From positions 1 through 39,890 of the forward strand of contig JAWLBW010000005.1 of the NCBI GenBank assembly GCA_041687475.1: a stretch of DNA of 39,890 nucleotides, in the 5' to 3' direction. A model generated the notes under the pieces. It did no database searches. It saw only the letters and a list, made by a program, of their open reading frames with translations, and was not told where the DNA came from. The position numbers were made by a program, and so were the translations under genes. Positions within the stretch are counted from its first letter, which is position 1. The number at the start of each line of letters is the position of its first letter. This document shows positions 22,540-29,246 of the stretch, piece by piece. This stretch comes from JAWLBW01 sp041687475. Its GTDB lineage: Bacteria; J088; JAWLBW01.

Positions 22540-22800
22540 GTGGATGCGAAGGAGCTTTGGGGCAACCTCGACGGTTATCTCGAGAAGATGATCACGCAGC
22601 AGCGGGCGAAAGTGCTCCGAATCGCGCGCGAACTGAGACCCGGCCTGACACCGGAAGATATTCTCAACCCCCAGGACTATCCGCAACTGGTGGGCGATCA
22701 TGTCTTCAACTACGAAGACGGACTGCTTGCCGGCTTGATCAGCGCGCAGATTGCCTTGCGTGCCGAACACAGGCGCGTCGTCGACGCCGACGAAGCCTAG
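22540..22800 (+). CDS. Small protein of unknown function (86 residues)
   Basis: I do not recognise a named family. The protein is soluble and helix-rich: an N-terminal amphipathic helix (ELWGNLDGYLEKMITQQRAKVLRIARE), a central LTPEDILNPQDYPQL, and a conserved-looking NYEDGLLAGLISAQIALRAE. A good GGAG (22528-22531) stands 8 bases before the GTG start, and codon use matches the neighbours, so it is very likely a real gene. It follows the second CheY by 30 bases and probably belongs to the same transcript as the GAF and CheY genes. Confidence 0.75.
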   Translation: MDAKELWGNLDGYLEKMITQQRAKVLRIARELRPGLTPEDILNPQDYPQLVGDHVFNYEDGLLAGLISAQIALRAEHRRVVDADEA

Positions 22801-22816
22801 GTTTCGCCGATCGGTG

Positions 22817-22844
22817 TGGTACACTGCTTGTCAGGCGCAAGCAG
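22817..22844 (+). promoter_or_regulatory. Possible extended -10 with downstream dyad before the first hydrolase
   Basis: TGG-TACACT (22817-22825) resembles an extended -10 element but lacks a good -35. It runs into an inverted repeat CTGCTTG (22824-22830) and CAAGCAG (22838-22844) with a 7-base loop. No T-tract follows, so the dyad is more likely an operator or leader hairpin than a terminator. Confidence 0.3.
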
Positions 22845-22857
22845 CCAGGAGATGAAC

Positions 22858-23730
22858 ATGGCCCCTCGCAGCAACTCGAAGAGCACCCCCGCCACCACGC
22901 CCCAGACAAGTCTCATGCCCGGTAGTGACGGTACTCGAATTTTCGTTCGTTACTGGCCGGTCGAAAAGCCGTCGGGGCAGGTGCTTCTGAGCCACGGCCA
23001 CGGTGAGCACGGTGGGCGTTATGAGCATGTTGCCCGGCGGTTGAATGCCCAGGGGTGGGACGTGATTGCGCCCGACCACCGGGGGCACGGTCGCAGCGAG
23101 GGCATTCGCGGTCACACTCCGGCCTGGTCGGCCTACGTCGAAGACCTTCATGCCGCCGGGCAGAAGTTCGGCCGTCCCGAGCTTCCGCGGGTACTGCTCG
23201 GGCACTCGATGGGTGGCCTGATTGCCATTTCGTATGCGTTGCGTTACGGCGAGTCTTTGCGGGCGCTTCTGCTTTCCGGGCCTCTTCTTCAGCTGGGCAT
23301 GCCGGTGCCGCCGCTCAAAGCCATTGTCGGACGCGTTTTCTCGCGCGTGGTACCCTGGCTGTCTCTGTCGACGGGGCTTGATGCCAAGGGCGTATCGCGT
23401 GACCCAGAAGTCGTTGCGGCTTATCTGGCCGACCGGCTGGTGCACGACAAGGCAAGCACGCGCTGGTTCACGGAAATGCTCGACGCCATGGAAAATGCCC
23501 ACGGCGAAGCATCGCGCCTGCAGATGCCTGTTCTTCTTTTTCACGGCGAAGCCGACCCCATCGTCGCCATCGAGGGGGCGCGCCGGTTCTTCTCGCGATT
23601 GGAGACTGCCGACCGCCATTTCAAGGCGTGGCCCGGACTTTTCCACGAAATCTTCAACGAGCCCGAAAAAGACCAGGTGCTCGACGAGCTCATCGCCTGG
23701 ACCCGCCCCTACCTGGCCGCAAAGGTATGA
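22858..23730 (+). CDS. Alpha/beta hydrolase, monoacylglycerol lipase-like
   Basis: The 290-residue protein belongs to the serine aminopeptidase S33/Hydrolase_4 group that includes monoacylglycerol lipases and lysophospholipases. It has the oxyanion region LLSHGHGEHGGRYEHVA, the lid-side APDHRGHGRSEGIRGH, the nucleophile elbow GHSMGG (Ser near residue 119), the acid FHGEADPIV and the catalytic His in GLFHEIFNEPE. ATG 22858 has AGGAGA 5 bases upstream; an in-frame GTG at 22816 and ATG at 22852 are less well placed. There is no signal peptide. The natural substrate cannot be read from the sequence. Confidence 0.87.
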   Translation: MAPRSNSKSTPATTPQTSLMPGSDGTRIFVRYWPVEKPSGQVLLSHGHGEHGGRYEHVARRLNAQGWDVIAPDHRGHGRSEGIRGHTPAWSAYVEDLHAAGQKFGRPELPRVLLGHSMGGLIAISYALRYGESLRALLLSGPLLQLGMPVPPLKAIVGRVFSRVVPWLSLSTGLDAKGVSRDPEVVAAYLADRLVHDKASTRWFTEMLDAMENAHGEASRLQMPVLLFHGEADPIVAIEGARRFFSRLETADRHFKAWPGLFHEIFNEPEKDQVLDELIAWTRPYLAAKV

Positions 23731-23765
23731 TGCGCTCCGGTTATCGTTGACTCTTTCGTATGCAG

Positions 23766-23807
23766 CGCCTCTTCCCCGTAAATTCGTGGTCGAGGCGTTT
23801 TCTTTTT
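23766..23807 (+). terminator. Terminator-like hairpin directly before the second hydrolase
   Basis: CGCCTC (23766-23771) pairs with GAGGCG (23792-23797). An inner partly paired segment (CCCCG with CGTGG) lies between them, and TTTTCTTTTT follows at 23798-23807. It ends only 16 bases before the ATG at 23824, so it either terminates the upstream gene or attenuates the downstream one. Confidence 0.55.
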
Positions 23808-23823
23808 CGCGACAGGAGGTGAC

Positions 23824-24615
23824 ATGCCTGCATTTACGGCCGACGACGGCGTTCGACTTCACTACGCGGTGAAAGGGCAGCCGCCAGGCGATGAACGGTC
23901 GCCGCTCATGCTGGTGCATGGTTTTCCCCTTACCGGTTCGCTGTGGTCGGAGCTGGCCGAAGTTCTGCGTACGCGAGGTCTTGTCGTGGTTCCCGACTTG
24001 CGAGGTTTCGGGCGTTCTTCGGTACCTGCCGGTCCGTATACGATGGAACGAATGGCCGCCGATCTGGTAAACCTGCTCGATAGCCTGGCACTGTCATCGG
24101 TCTATGTGGCGGGGCACTCGATGGGCGGCTACGTGGCCCTTGCCATGGCCGAGCTGTATCCCGAGCGGCTGGCCGGACTTGCGCTCGTGCACAGTCATCC
24201 CTTTGCCGACAACGAGTCGCAACGTGAGCAACGCTACCAGGTGGCCGAAGTGGTCGCCTCGCCCCGGCGGGAAACCTGGAATCGGGAACAGGCAGAGCGG
24301 CTGAGTGGCGAGCCTGCGGTGGCCGCCGGCTTGCATGAAATGGTGGCGGCCGCCGACAGCCGGGCGATAGCCGGGGCATCGGTGGGCATGGCGCTTCGCC
24401 CGCATCGCGCGCATGTCTGGCGCATGTTTCGAGGCGATACGCTTCACGTGGTGGGAAGCCAGGACCGCATCATTCCTCCTGCCCGTGCCGAAGAGACGCA
24501 GAACGAACGCCCGGCCGGGCGTATGGTGAACCTGAAGGCCGGGCATGCGAGCATGATGGAAGCGCCCGTTGCGCTTGCCGCCGCCATCGAAGCTTGGTGG
24601 ATGCCGGGCGCCTGA
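23824..24615 (+). CDS. Alpha/beta hydrolase fold protein
   Basis: The 263-residue protein is a classical Abhydrolase_1 enzyme. It has the oxyanion motif LVHGFPLTGSLW, VVPDLRGFGRS, the nucleophile elbow GHSMGGYVALAM (Ser near residue 99), the acid in VGSQDRIIPP and the catalytic His in KAGHASMMEAP. The family spans esterases, epoxide or dienelactone hydrolases and haloperoxidase-like proteins; nothing here singles one out. A perfect GGAGG lies 6 bases before the ATG. It is only distantly related to the hydrolase encoded just upstream, so the pair is not a tandem duplication. Confidence 0.87.
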   Translation: MPAFTADDGVRLHYAVKGQPPGDERSPLMLVHGFPLTGSLWSELAEVLRTRGLVVVPDLRGFGRSSVPAGPYTMERMAADLVNLLDSLALSSVYVAGHSMGGYVALAMAELYPERLAGLALVHSHPFADNESQREQRYQVAEVVASPRRETWNREQAERLSGEPAVAAGLHEMVAAADSRAIAGASVGMALRPHRAHVWRMFRGDTLHVVGSQDRIIPPARAEETQNERPAGRMVNLKAGHASMMEAPVALAAAIEAWWMPGA

Positions 24616-25052
24616 ATCGCTTGGAATGCCCCTGGGGGCGGGCCATGCTTCCGCCGGGCGTAAGGTTGGCGTAAACGCATCGAACGAATGGCCGCTGCCC
24701 GAATCACCCGGTACCGCGCTTTTCGTTTTCGAACAACTCGGCTCGGGCTTCATGCCCGCCTCCTGAGGCACTCTCGGCACGCCTGTCGGCGTTTGTCTCA
24801 GAAACTACCTGTTGGTAGAATAAGGCTCACCAGCCGGGCGAAGTGGGCGTCAGGGCGCCTTTTCGGCTTCGACCGGTCGGTTCACGACCAGGGCCCTGCC
24901 GTCATGCATTCGAATCACCGGCTGATGGTTGACCATTTTTACAAGGCCGTGATACATTACTGTGTCCTTTCGGGCCAAGGGCTCGCTCAGCGGCCGTGAA
25001 AAGGCCGGAAGATCTGTTGTCCGGGGGCCTTGAATACTTGGGAGATTCCTCA
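24616..25052. other. Intergenic region with small dyads and a possible short ORF
   Basis: These 437 bases separate the second hydrolase from tatT. I see small hairpins: GGGC/GCCC near 24747, GCCTC/GAGGC near 24760, and CTACC/GGTAG at 24805-24818. None has a T-tract. A minus-strand 35-codon ORF (24850-24957) is listed separately. No convincing promoter for tatT was found. Confidence 0.5.
24850..24957 (-). CDS. Possible 35-residue protein divergent from tatT
   Basis: On the minus strand an ATG at 24957 is preceded by AAAGGA 8 bases upstream. It opens a 35-codon frame that begins MYHGLVKMVNHQPVIRM, continues HDGRALVVNRP and ends in VEAEKAP. The composition is plausible for a small soluble protein, with basic and hydrophobic residues in beta-like alternation. 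I recognise no family. It reads away from tatT. Only the ribosome binding site and composition support it; the same strand stays open upstream to 25053, so chance is not excluded. Confidence 0.35.
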   Translation of the reverse strand: MYHGLVKMVNHQPVIRMHDGRALVVNRPVEAEKAP

Positions 25053-25904
25053 ATGCGAAGAAGCCTGATTCTGGTTTTTCTGCTGGTTGCCACGGCTTGC
25101 GCCGGCAGTCAGCGAGCCGTCATTCAACCCATGGCCTCTGCCGGAGAGGGCGCCGATTTCGAGACGCTCGTCGAGCATGCCGATGCGGTGTACGCGGCTG
25201 CGACTTCCGAGGCTTCGCTGCGTAAGGCCATTGAACTCTACGAAGCGGCCTATGCACTCGAGCAGCAGAGCCCGCACGTGCTCGATCGTTTGAGCCTTGC
25301 GTACTACCAGCTTGCGTCGGCGTACGCTCCGTCAAAGGCCAAGCGTATCGAAATGCATGAACGCGGCAAGAACTTCGGCATGAAGCGTCTCGAGATGCAT
25401 CCGGGTTACCGTGAAGTCGTCGAGGAGGGGGGGGCCGTCAAGGAGGCCGTGGCCCGGATTTCCGAGCTCGAGTACATTCACGCCATGTTGTTCACGGCCA
25501 GTAACTGGGCCTGGTCGGGCGAGCTGCAGGGGCTGACCAAGGTGGCCTTCGACATTCCCAAGGTCAAGGCCATGTTCGAGCGCGCCATGGAAATCGACGC
25601 CGACTATTACTGTGCCGGACCCACCCTGCTTGCCGCTTCGTACTACGCCAAGGCCGGTGCCTTCGGCGGCGACATGGAAAAGTCTTACCGGCTCTTTTCC
25701 GAAGCCACCAGCGACCCGCAGTGCCTGTACAACAAGGTGCTGTTTGCCGAATTCTACGCGCTGCAACTTTATGAGCAGGAGCTGTATCATCGGCTGTTGA
25801 CCGAGGTCGTCGAATACGACGGCGAGTCGCCGTATATTCTCGAAAACGACTTCGCCAAACAGCGCGCCGCCGAAATGCTCGCTGAAGAAGCCGAAATCTT
25901 TTAA
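25053..25904 (+). CDS. tatT: TRAP transporter TatT-type lipoprotein
   Basis: The 283-residue protein starts with a lipoprotein signal (MRRSLILVFLLVATAC; lipidated Cys16). Helical TPR-like repeats follow, for example ASLRKAIELYEAAYAL, SPHVLDRLSLAYYQLASAY and FERAMEIDADYYCAGPTLLAASYYAKAGA. TatT proteins, described from Treponema pallidum, are trimeric periplasmic TPR lipoproteins. They bind the TRAP substrate-binding protein and are thought to help deliver hydrophobic ligands. Here the dctP-dctQ-dctM genes follow directly, which supports the call. The ATG at 25053 has GGGAG about 9 bases upstream. Confidence 0.85.
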   Translation: MRRSLILVFLLVATACAGSQRAVIQPMASAGEGADFETLVEHADAVYAAATSEASLRKAIELYEAAYALEQQSPHVLDRLSLAYYQLASAYAPSKAKRIEMHERGKNFGMKRLEMHPGYREVVEEGGAVKEAVARISELEYIHAMLFTASNWAWSGELQGLTKVAFDIPKVKAMFERAMEIDADYYCAGPTLLAASYYAKAGAFGGDMEKSYRLFSEATSDPQCLYNKVLFAEFYALQLYEQELYHRLLTEVVEYDGESPYILENDFAKQRAAEMLAEEAEIF

Positions 25905-25929
25905 GCCGGCCATCGCAGGGTAATTGATC

Positions 25930-26952
25930 ATGATTCGCATATCGAAAGCAACGTTTTTTCTTCTCGCCTTCATTTTCACGCTGGGTATTGCCAGGGCCGA
26001 AGCCGCCTACCAGCTGAAGTTCGGAACCCTGGCCCCGGCCGGCACCCCGTGGGCCGACCTGCTTGAAGAATTCAAGGAGAAGGTCGAATCGCAGACCAAG
26101 GGCGAAGTGAAGGTTCGCGTTTTCCTGAACGGCATTCTGGGCGACGAGCGCGCCATGCTGCAGAAGATGAAGTTCGGCCAGCTTTCGGGCGGCGGCTTCT
26201 CGACGGGCGGTATTTCGACCGTCGTTCCCGAGCTGCAGGTACTCGAGCTGCCGTTCCTCTTCCGCAGCAGCGAAGAGGCCGACTACGTGCTTGACCACGT
26301 GGCCAAAGAAGAGCTTGAAACCGTCCTTGAAAAGCGCGGACTCAAGCTCATCATGTGGGCCGAGAACGGCTGGCTTGACTTCGGCAATCAGTCGAAGCCC
26401 ATTCACTCGCCGGCCGACATGACGTCGACCAAGTGGTTCGCCCAGGAAAGCGATGTCATGCTCGCCTTCTTCAAGGAACTCGATGTCACCGCCGTTCCCC
26501 TGGCCGTGCCCGAGGTGCTGAGCGCCCTGCAGACGGGTATCGTGGGCGGTTATCACCAGACGCCGGTATTCGCCACGGGCGCCCAGTGGTACACGCAGAC
26601 CAAGTACTGGACGATCAGCCACCACATTTACCAGCCGGCAGCCGTGGTCATCGACAAGCGCTTCTGGGACAAGACCCCCGAAAACCTGCGCAACATCGTC
26701 ATGTCCATTGCCCAGGAACTTCAGCCGCGCGTGCGCACGGCCGTGCGCAGCCTTGACGAAGGGCTGCTCAAGGGCTTCCGCGAAGCGGGCGTCAAAATCG
26801 ACGAACTGAAGCCCGCCGAGCGTGAAGCCTTCGAGAAGGCTACCGCCGGTGTCGCCGAGCGGCTGATCAAGCAGGGTGTCTTTCCGCAGAGCCTGCTCGA
26901 CAAGATTCGCAAGGGCCTTGCCGACTACCGCGCCGGTAAGGTGGCCAAGTGA
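25930..26952 (+). CDS. dctP: TRAP transporter substrate-binding protein (DctP family)
   Basis: The 340-residue protein has a Sec signal peptide (MIRISKATFFLLAFIFTLGIARAEA), then the DctP fold: LKFGTLAPAGTPWADLLEEF, FLNGILGDERAMLQKMKFGQLSGG, and LELPFLFRSSEEADYVLD. A central ligand region has KWFAQESDVMLAFFKELDVTAVPLAVPEVLSALQTGIVGGYHQTP. The arginine that binds carboxylates in classical DctP proteins is not evident at the usual place (NGWLDFGNQSKPI instead of a G-R-x-motif). Together with TatT this hints at a non-classical, perhaps hydrophobic, ligand. ATG 25930 was preferred to TTG 25924 because AGGG lies 9 bases before it. The stop overlaps dctQ (GTGA). Confidence 0.9.
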   Translation: MIRISKATFFLLAFIFTLGIARAEAAYQLKFGTLAPAGTPWADLLEEFKEKVESQTKGEVKVRVFLNGILGDERAMLQKMKFGQLSGGGFSTGGISTVVPELQVLELPFLFRSSEEADYVLDHVAKEELETVLEKRGLKLIMWAENGWLDFGNQSKPIHSPADMTSTKWFAQESDVMLAFFKELDVTAVPLAVPEVLSALQTGIVGGYHQTPVFATGAQWYTQTKYWTISHHIYQPAAVVIDKRFWDKTPENLRNIVMSIAQELQPRVRTAVRSLDEGLLKGFREAGVKIDELKPAEREAFEKATAGVAERLIKQGVFPQSLLDKIRKGLADYRAGKVAK

Positions 26953-27560
26953 CGGCTACCGTCGACCTGCCCGTGCAGGCCGTGAAAGAACCGCATGAAC
27001 CGGAGCACCCTCCCTCGGGCCCGGTTCTGCGCGTTCTACGCGCCGTAGACAAGGTGCTGCTTCGAATCGAAGAAGGGCTCATCATTGCCATGACCGTGTT
27101 CATGGTTAGCATGGTCATGTTGCAGGTGATCGGCCGGCTGGCCGGGTGGACCATTCCGTGGGCCATGGAAGCCAGCGTCTTCGCCATGCTGGGCATGAGC
27201 CTGGTCGCCGGCAGCATCACCACGCATTATCGCCGTCATATCGCCATTGACGTGCTCTCACGCATCATGCCGGCGCCCGTGCGTACCTTCGCCGCCGTGG
27301 TCATCGACGCGGTCGCCATCGTACTGCTGGTATATCTCGTGCGCGTCAGCGTTTTCTTCGTGAGCGTCAATCGTGAATGGGCGGTTGAGTCGACGGCCAT
27401 GAAGATTCCGTTCTGGTACATTCAGGCCCTCATTCCGGTCGCGCTTGCCATTATCGCGTTCCGCTTCTTCATCAGCCTGCTTGAAGACCTCAAGCGAATT
27501 CGCACACGCCAGTGGCTCAGCGCCGATGCGCACCACCACGGCGTAGACATGCGCACCTGA
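26949..27560 (+). CDS. dctQ: TRAP transporter small membrane subunit DctQ
   Basis: The 203-residue membrane protein has a roughly 40-residue cytosolic N-terminus and four hydrophobic segments: around 43-65 (GLIIAMTVFMVSMVMLQVIG), 75-95, 105-130 and 158-178. This is the usual DctQ layout with four helices that scaffold the large subunit. The GTG start overlaps the dctP stop (GTGA). dctM follows after 13 bases. Assignment rests on topology and the dctP-Q-M order. Confidence 0.85.
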   Translation: MTATVDLPVQAVKEPHEPEHPPSGPVLRVLRAVDKVLLRIEEGLIIAMTVFMVSMVMLQVIGRLAGWTIPWAMEASVFAMLGMSLVAGSITTHYRRHIAIDVLSRIMPAPVRTFAAVVIDAVAIVLLVYLVRVSVFFVSVNREWAVESTAMKIPFWYIQALIPVALAIIAFRFFISLLEDLKRIRTRQWLSADAHHHGVDMRT

Positions 27561-27573
27561 GCCGAATGAAACC

Positions 27574-28941
27574 ATGCCAGTAATCGCCCTCAGCACTACA
27601 GCTTTTGCCGCGCTTCTTCTCGCGGGCGCTCCCCTGTTCGTCGCCATCGGCGTGTCAACGGCCCTGTCGTTGGCGCTTATCGACAGCGGCGGCAGCTTCG
27701 TCGAAATGTTCTCGCTTCTGTGGTCGAGCCAGGAAGTTGTCATGAACGACGACGCCATGCTCGGGGTCATGGGCCGCCTGGTAAACATTCCGCAGGAAAT
27801 GTTCGACAAGACGGTTTCCATGCCCGTCATGATCGCGATTCCGCTCTTCACCCTGGCGGGAACGATTATTACCAAGGGCAGTATCTCGACGCGCCTGATC
27901 AACATCATCAAGACGATTTTCGGGTGGATGCCGGCCGGACTCGCCATTGCCGCGCTGGTCGGCTGCGCATTTTTCGCAGCCCTTTCGGGTTCGAGCGCCG
28001 TGACCATCATGGCCATCGGCGGCATTCTGTACCCGGCCATGAAGCGCGAAGGCTACAACGAGAAGTTCTCTCTGGGCCTGATTACCACGGCGGGGGCCAT
28101 CGGCATTCTCGCGCCGCCCAGCCTGCCCCTTATCATCTTCGGCGCCGTCAGTCAGACCGATGTGAACCAGCTGTTCATCGCCGGTATCGTGCCCATTGCC
28201 GTGTGCATCGGCGTGCTCGGCATCTACGCGATGTTCTATTCGATTACCAACAAGGTCGAGCGTGAGCCCTTTTCGGGGGCCGAGGTTCTCAAGGCCCTGC
28301 GCGAAGGCATCTGGGCGCTGCTGTTTCCGATTCTGCTGCTCGTTGCCATTTACGGCGGTTACACCACGCCCACCGAGGCCAGCGCCTTTGCCGTGGTTTA
28401 TGCGGTCATCGTCGAAGTGTTCGTTCACCGCGATATCAAGATACGCGAGCTGCCGCGCCTGACCATCGACACGATGGTGCTTGTGGGCGGCATTCTCATG
28501 ATTCTGCTCATGGCCCTGGCCTTCACGTATTACGTGACCGACCAGCAACTGCCCATGAAGATGACGGCTTTCATCAGGCAGTATGTCGAGTCGCCGACGG
28601 GCTTTCTCATCGCGGTCAACATTCTTCTGTTGATTGTGGGCGCGTTCATGGACATCTTCAGCGCCACGCTGGTTTTTGCGCCGCTGATTACGCCCATTGC
28701 GCTCAGCTACGGTATCGACCCCGTACACCTCGGCATCATCTTCATCCTGAACCTCGAAATCGGCTTTCTCACGCCCCCGCTGGGCATCAGCCTCTTCGTG
28801 GCGAGCAACTTCTTTCGCAAGTCGTCGAGCAGCATCATCGTCTCGTCTCTGCCTTTTGTGATCATGCTGTTCATCGCCCTCATGCTCATTACCTTCGTAC
28901 CATCGCTCAGCCTGTGGCTGGTTGAATTGGCGGCGAGATAG
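27574..28941 (+). CDS. dctM: TRAP transporter large permease subunit DctM
   Basis: The 455-residue protein is the transport subunit of the sodium-driven TRAP system. Conserved segments include AIPLFTLAGTIIT, AALVGCAFFAALSGSSAVTIMAIG, TAGAIGILAPPSLPLIIFGA and, near the C-terminus, LNLEIGFLTPPLGISLFVASNF. It is about 30 residues longer than typical DctM because of extra sequence near residues 45-80 (LLWSSQEVVMNDDAMLGVM), before the first elevator segment. Its substrate is unknown. A strong terminator follows at 28968-28996, closing the tatT-dctPQM unit. Confidence 0.93.
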   Translation: MPVIALSTTAFAALLLAGAPLFVAIGVSTALSLALIDSGGSFVEMFSLLWSSQEVVMNDDAMLGVMGRLVNIPQEMFDKTVSMPVMIAIPLFTLAGTIITKGSISTRLINIIKTIFGWMPAGLAIAALVGCAFFAALSGSSAVTIMAIGGILYPAMKREGYNEKFSLGLITTAGAIGILAPPSLPLIIFGAVSQTDVNQLFIAGIVPIAVCIGVLGIYAMFYSITNKVEREPFSGAEVLKALREGIWALLFPILLLVAIYGGYTTPTEASAFAVVYAVIVEVFVHRDIKIRELPRLTIDTMVLVGGILMILLMALAFTYYVTDQQLPMKMTAFIRQYVESPTGFLIAVNILLLIVGAFMDIFSATLVFAPLITPIALSYGIDPVHLGIIFILNLEIGFLTPPLGISLFVASNFFRKSSSSIIVSSLPFVIMLFIALMLITFVPSLSLWLVELAAR

Positions 28942-28967
28942 GGACAATAGGCGAATCTTCTCCAGGA

Positions 28968-28996
28968 AAGCGGGCTCTGCCCGCTTTTTCTTTTTT
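28968..28996 (+). terminator. Rho-independent terminator of the TRAP operon
   Basis: AAGCGGGC (28968-28975) and GCCCGCTT (28979-28986) form a perfect 8-bp stem with a TCT loop. A T-rich tail (TTTCTTTTTT) follows. It lies 27 bases after the dctM stop. Confidence 0.9.
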
Positions 28997-29102
28997 CCGG
29001 GGGGGAAGGGGAGTCTACCCCATCAACGGGAAACGTCGGAAACCCTGCGCGTGGCCGGAGTCGAGCGACAGTATGCGGATGGCGCACACCGCATATCCTG
29101 TT

Positions 29103-29120
29103 CGTTCTCGGCCGAGAACG
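29103..29120. repeat. 18-bp perfect palindrome
   Basis: CGTTCTCGG is followed immediately by its reverse complement CCGAGAACG. It lies between two convergent genes and has no T-tract, so it is not a typical terminator. It could be a protein-binding site or part of a repeat element. Confidence 0.85.
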
Positions 29121-29144
29121 CCGACTACGGGCGGATAGCTGTCC

Positions 29145-29222
29145 TGTACTTATTCGGACGACCGACGACGAACCACCATGCCTTCTTGTACTTGTTCGGA
29201 CGACGGACGACCGACGACGAAC
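29145..29222. repeat. Imperfect direct repeat pair
   Basis: Copy 1 (29145-29173) and copy 2 (29187-29222) both begin TGTACTT, then TTCGGACGA and end CCGACGACGAAC. Copy 2 carries a 7-base internal duplication (CGGACGA), and position 8 is A in copy 1 and G in copy 2. Confidence 0.85.
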
Positions 29223-29246
29223 GACTACCTGAGCCCCTTGCAACCG

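Larger units (their letters stand above)
28997..29246. other. Convergent intergenic region with palindrome, dyad and repeats
   Basis: This stretch lies between the dctM terminator and the end of the minus-strand pseudouridine synthase gene. I see no gene in it. It holds an inverted repeat TATGCGG/CCGCATA (29072-29078 and 29089-29095), an 18-bp perfect palindrome (29103-29120) and an imperfect direct repeat (29145-29222). Confidence 0.7.

Noticed and set aside
22858..24615. The two hydrolases as a tandem duplication
   Set aside because: They share only fold-level motifs and belong to different hydrolase groups.
27655..28947. 430-codon minus-strand frame opposite dctM
   Set aside because: Very polar His/Gln/Asp/Arg composition, as expected for the antisense of a membrane protein.
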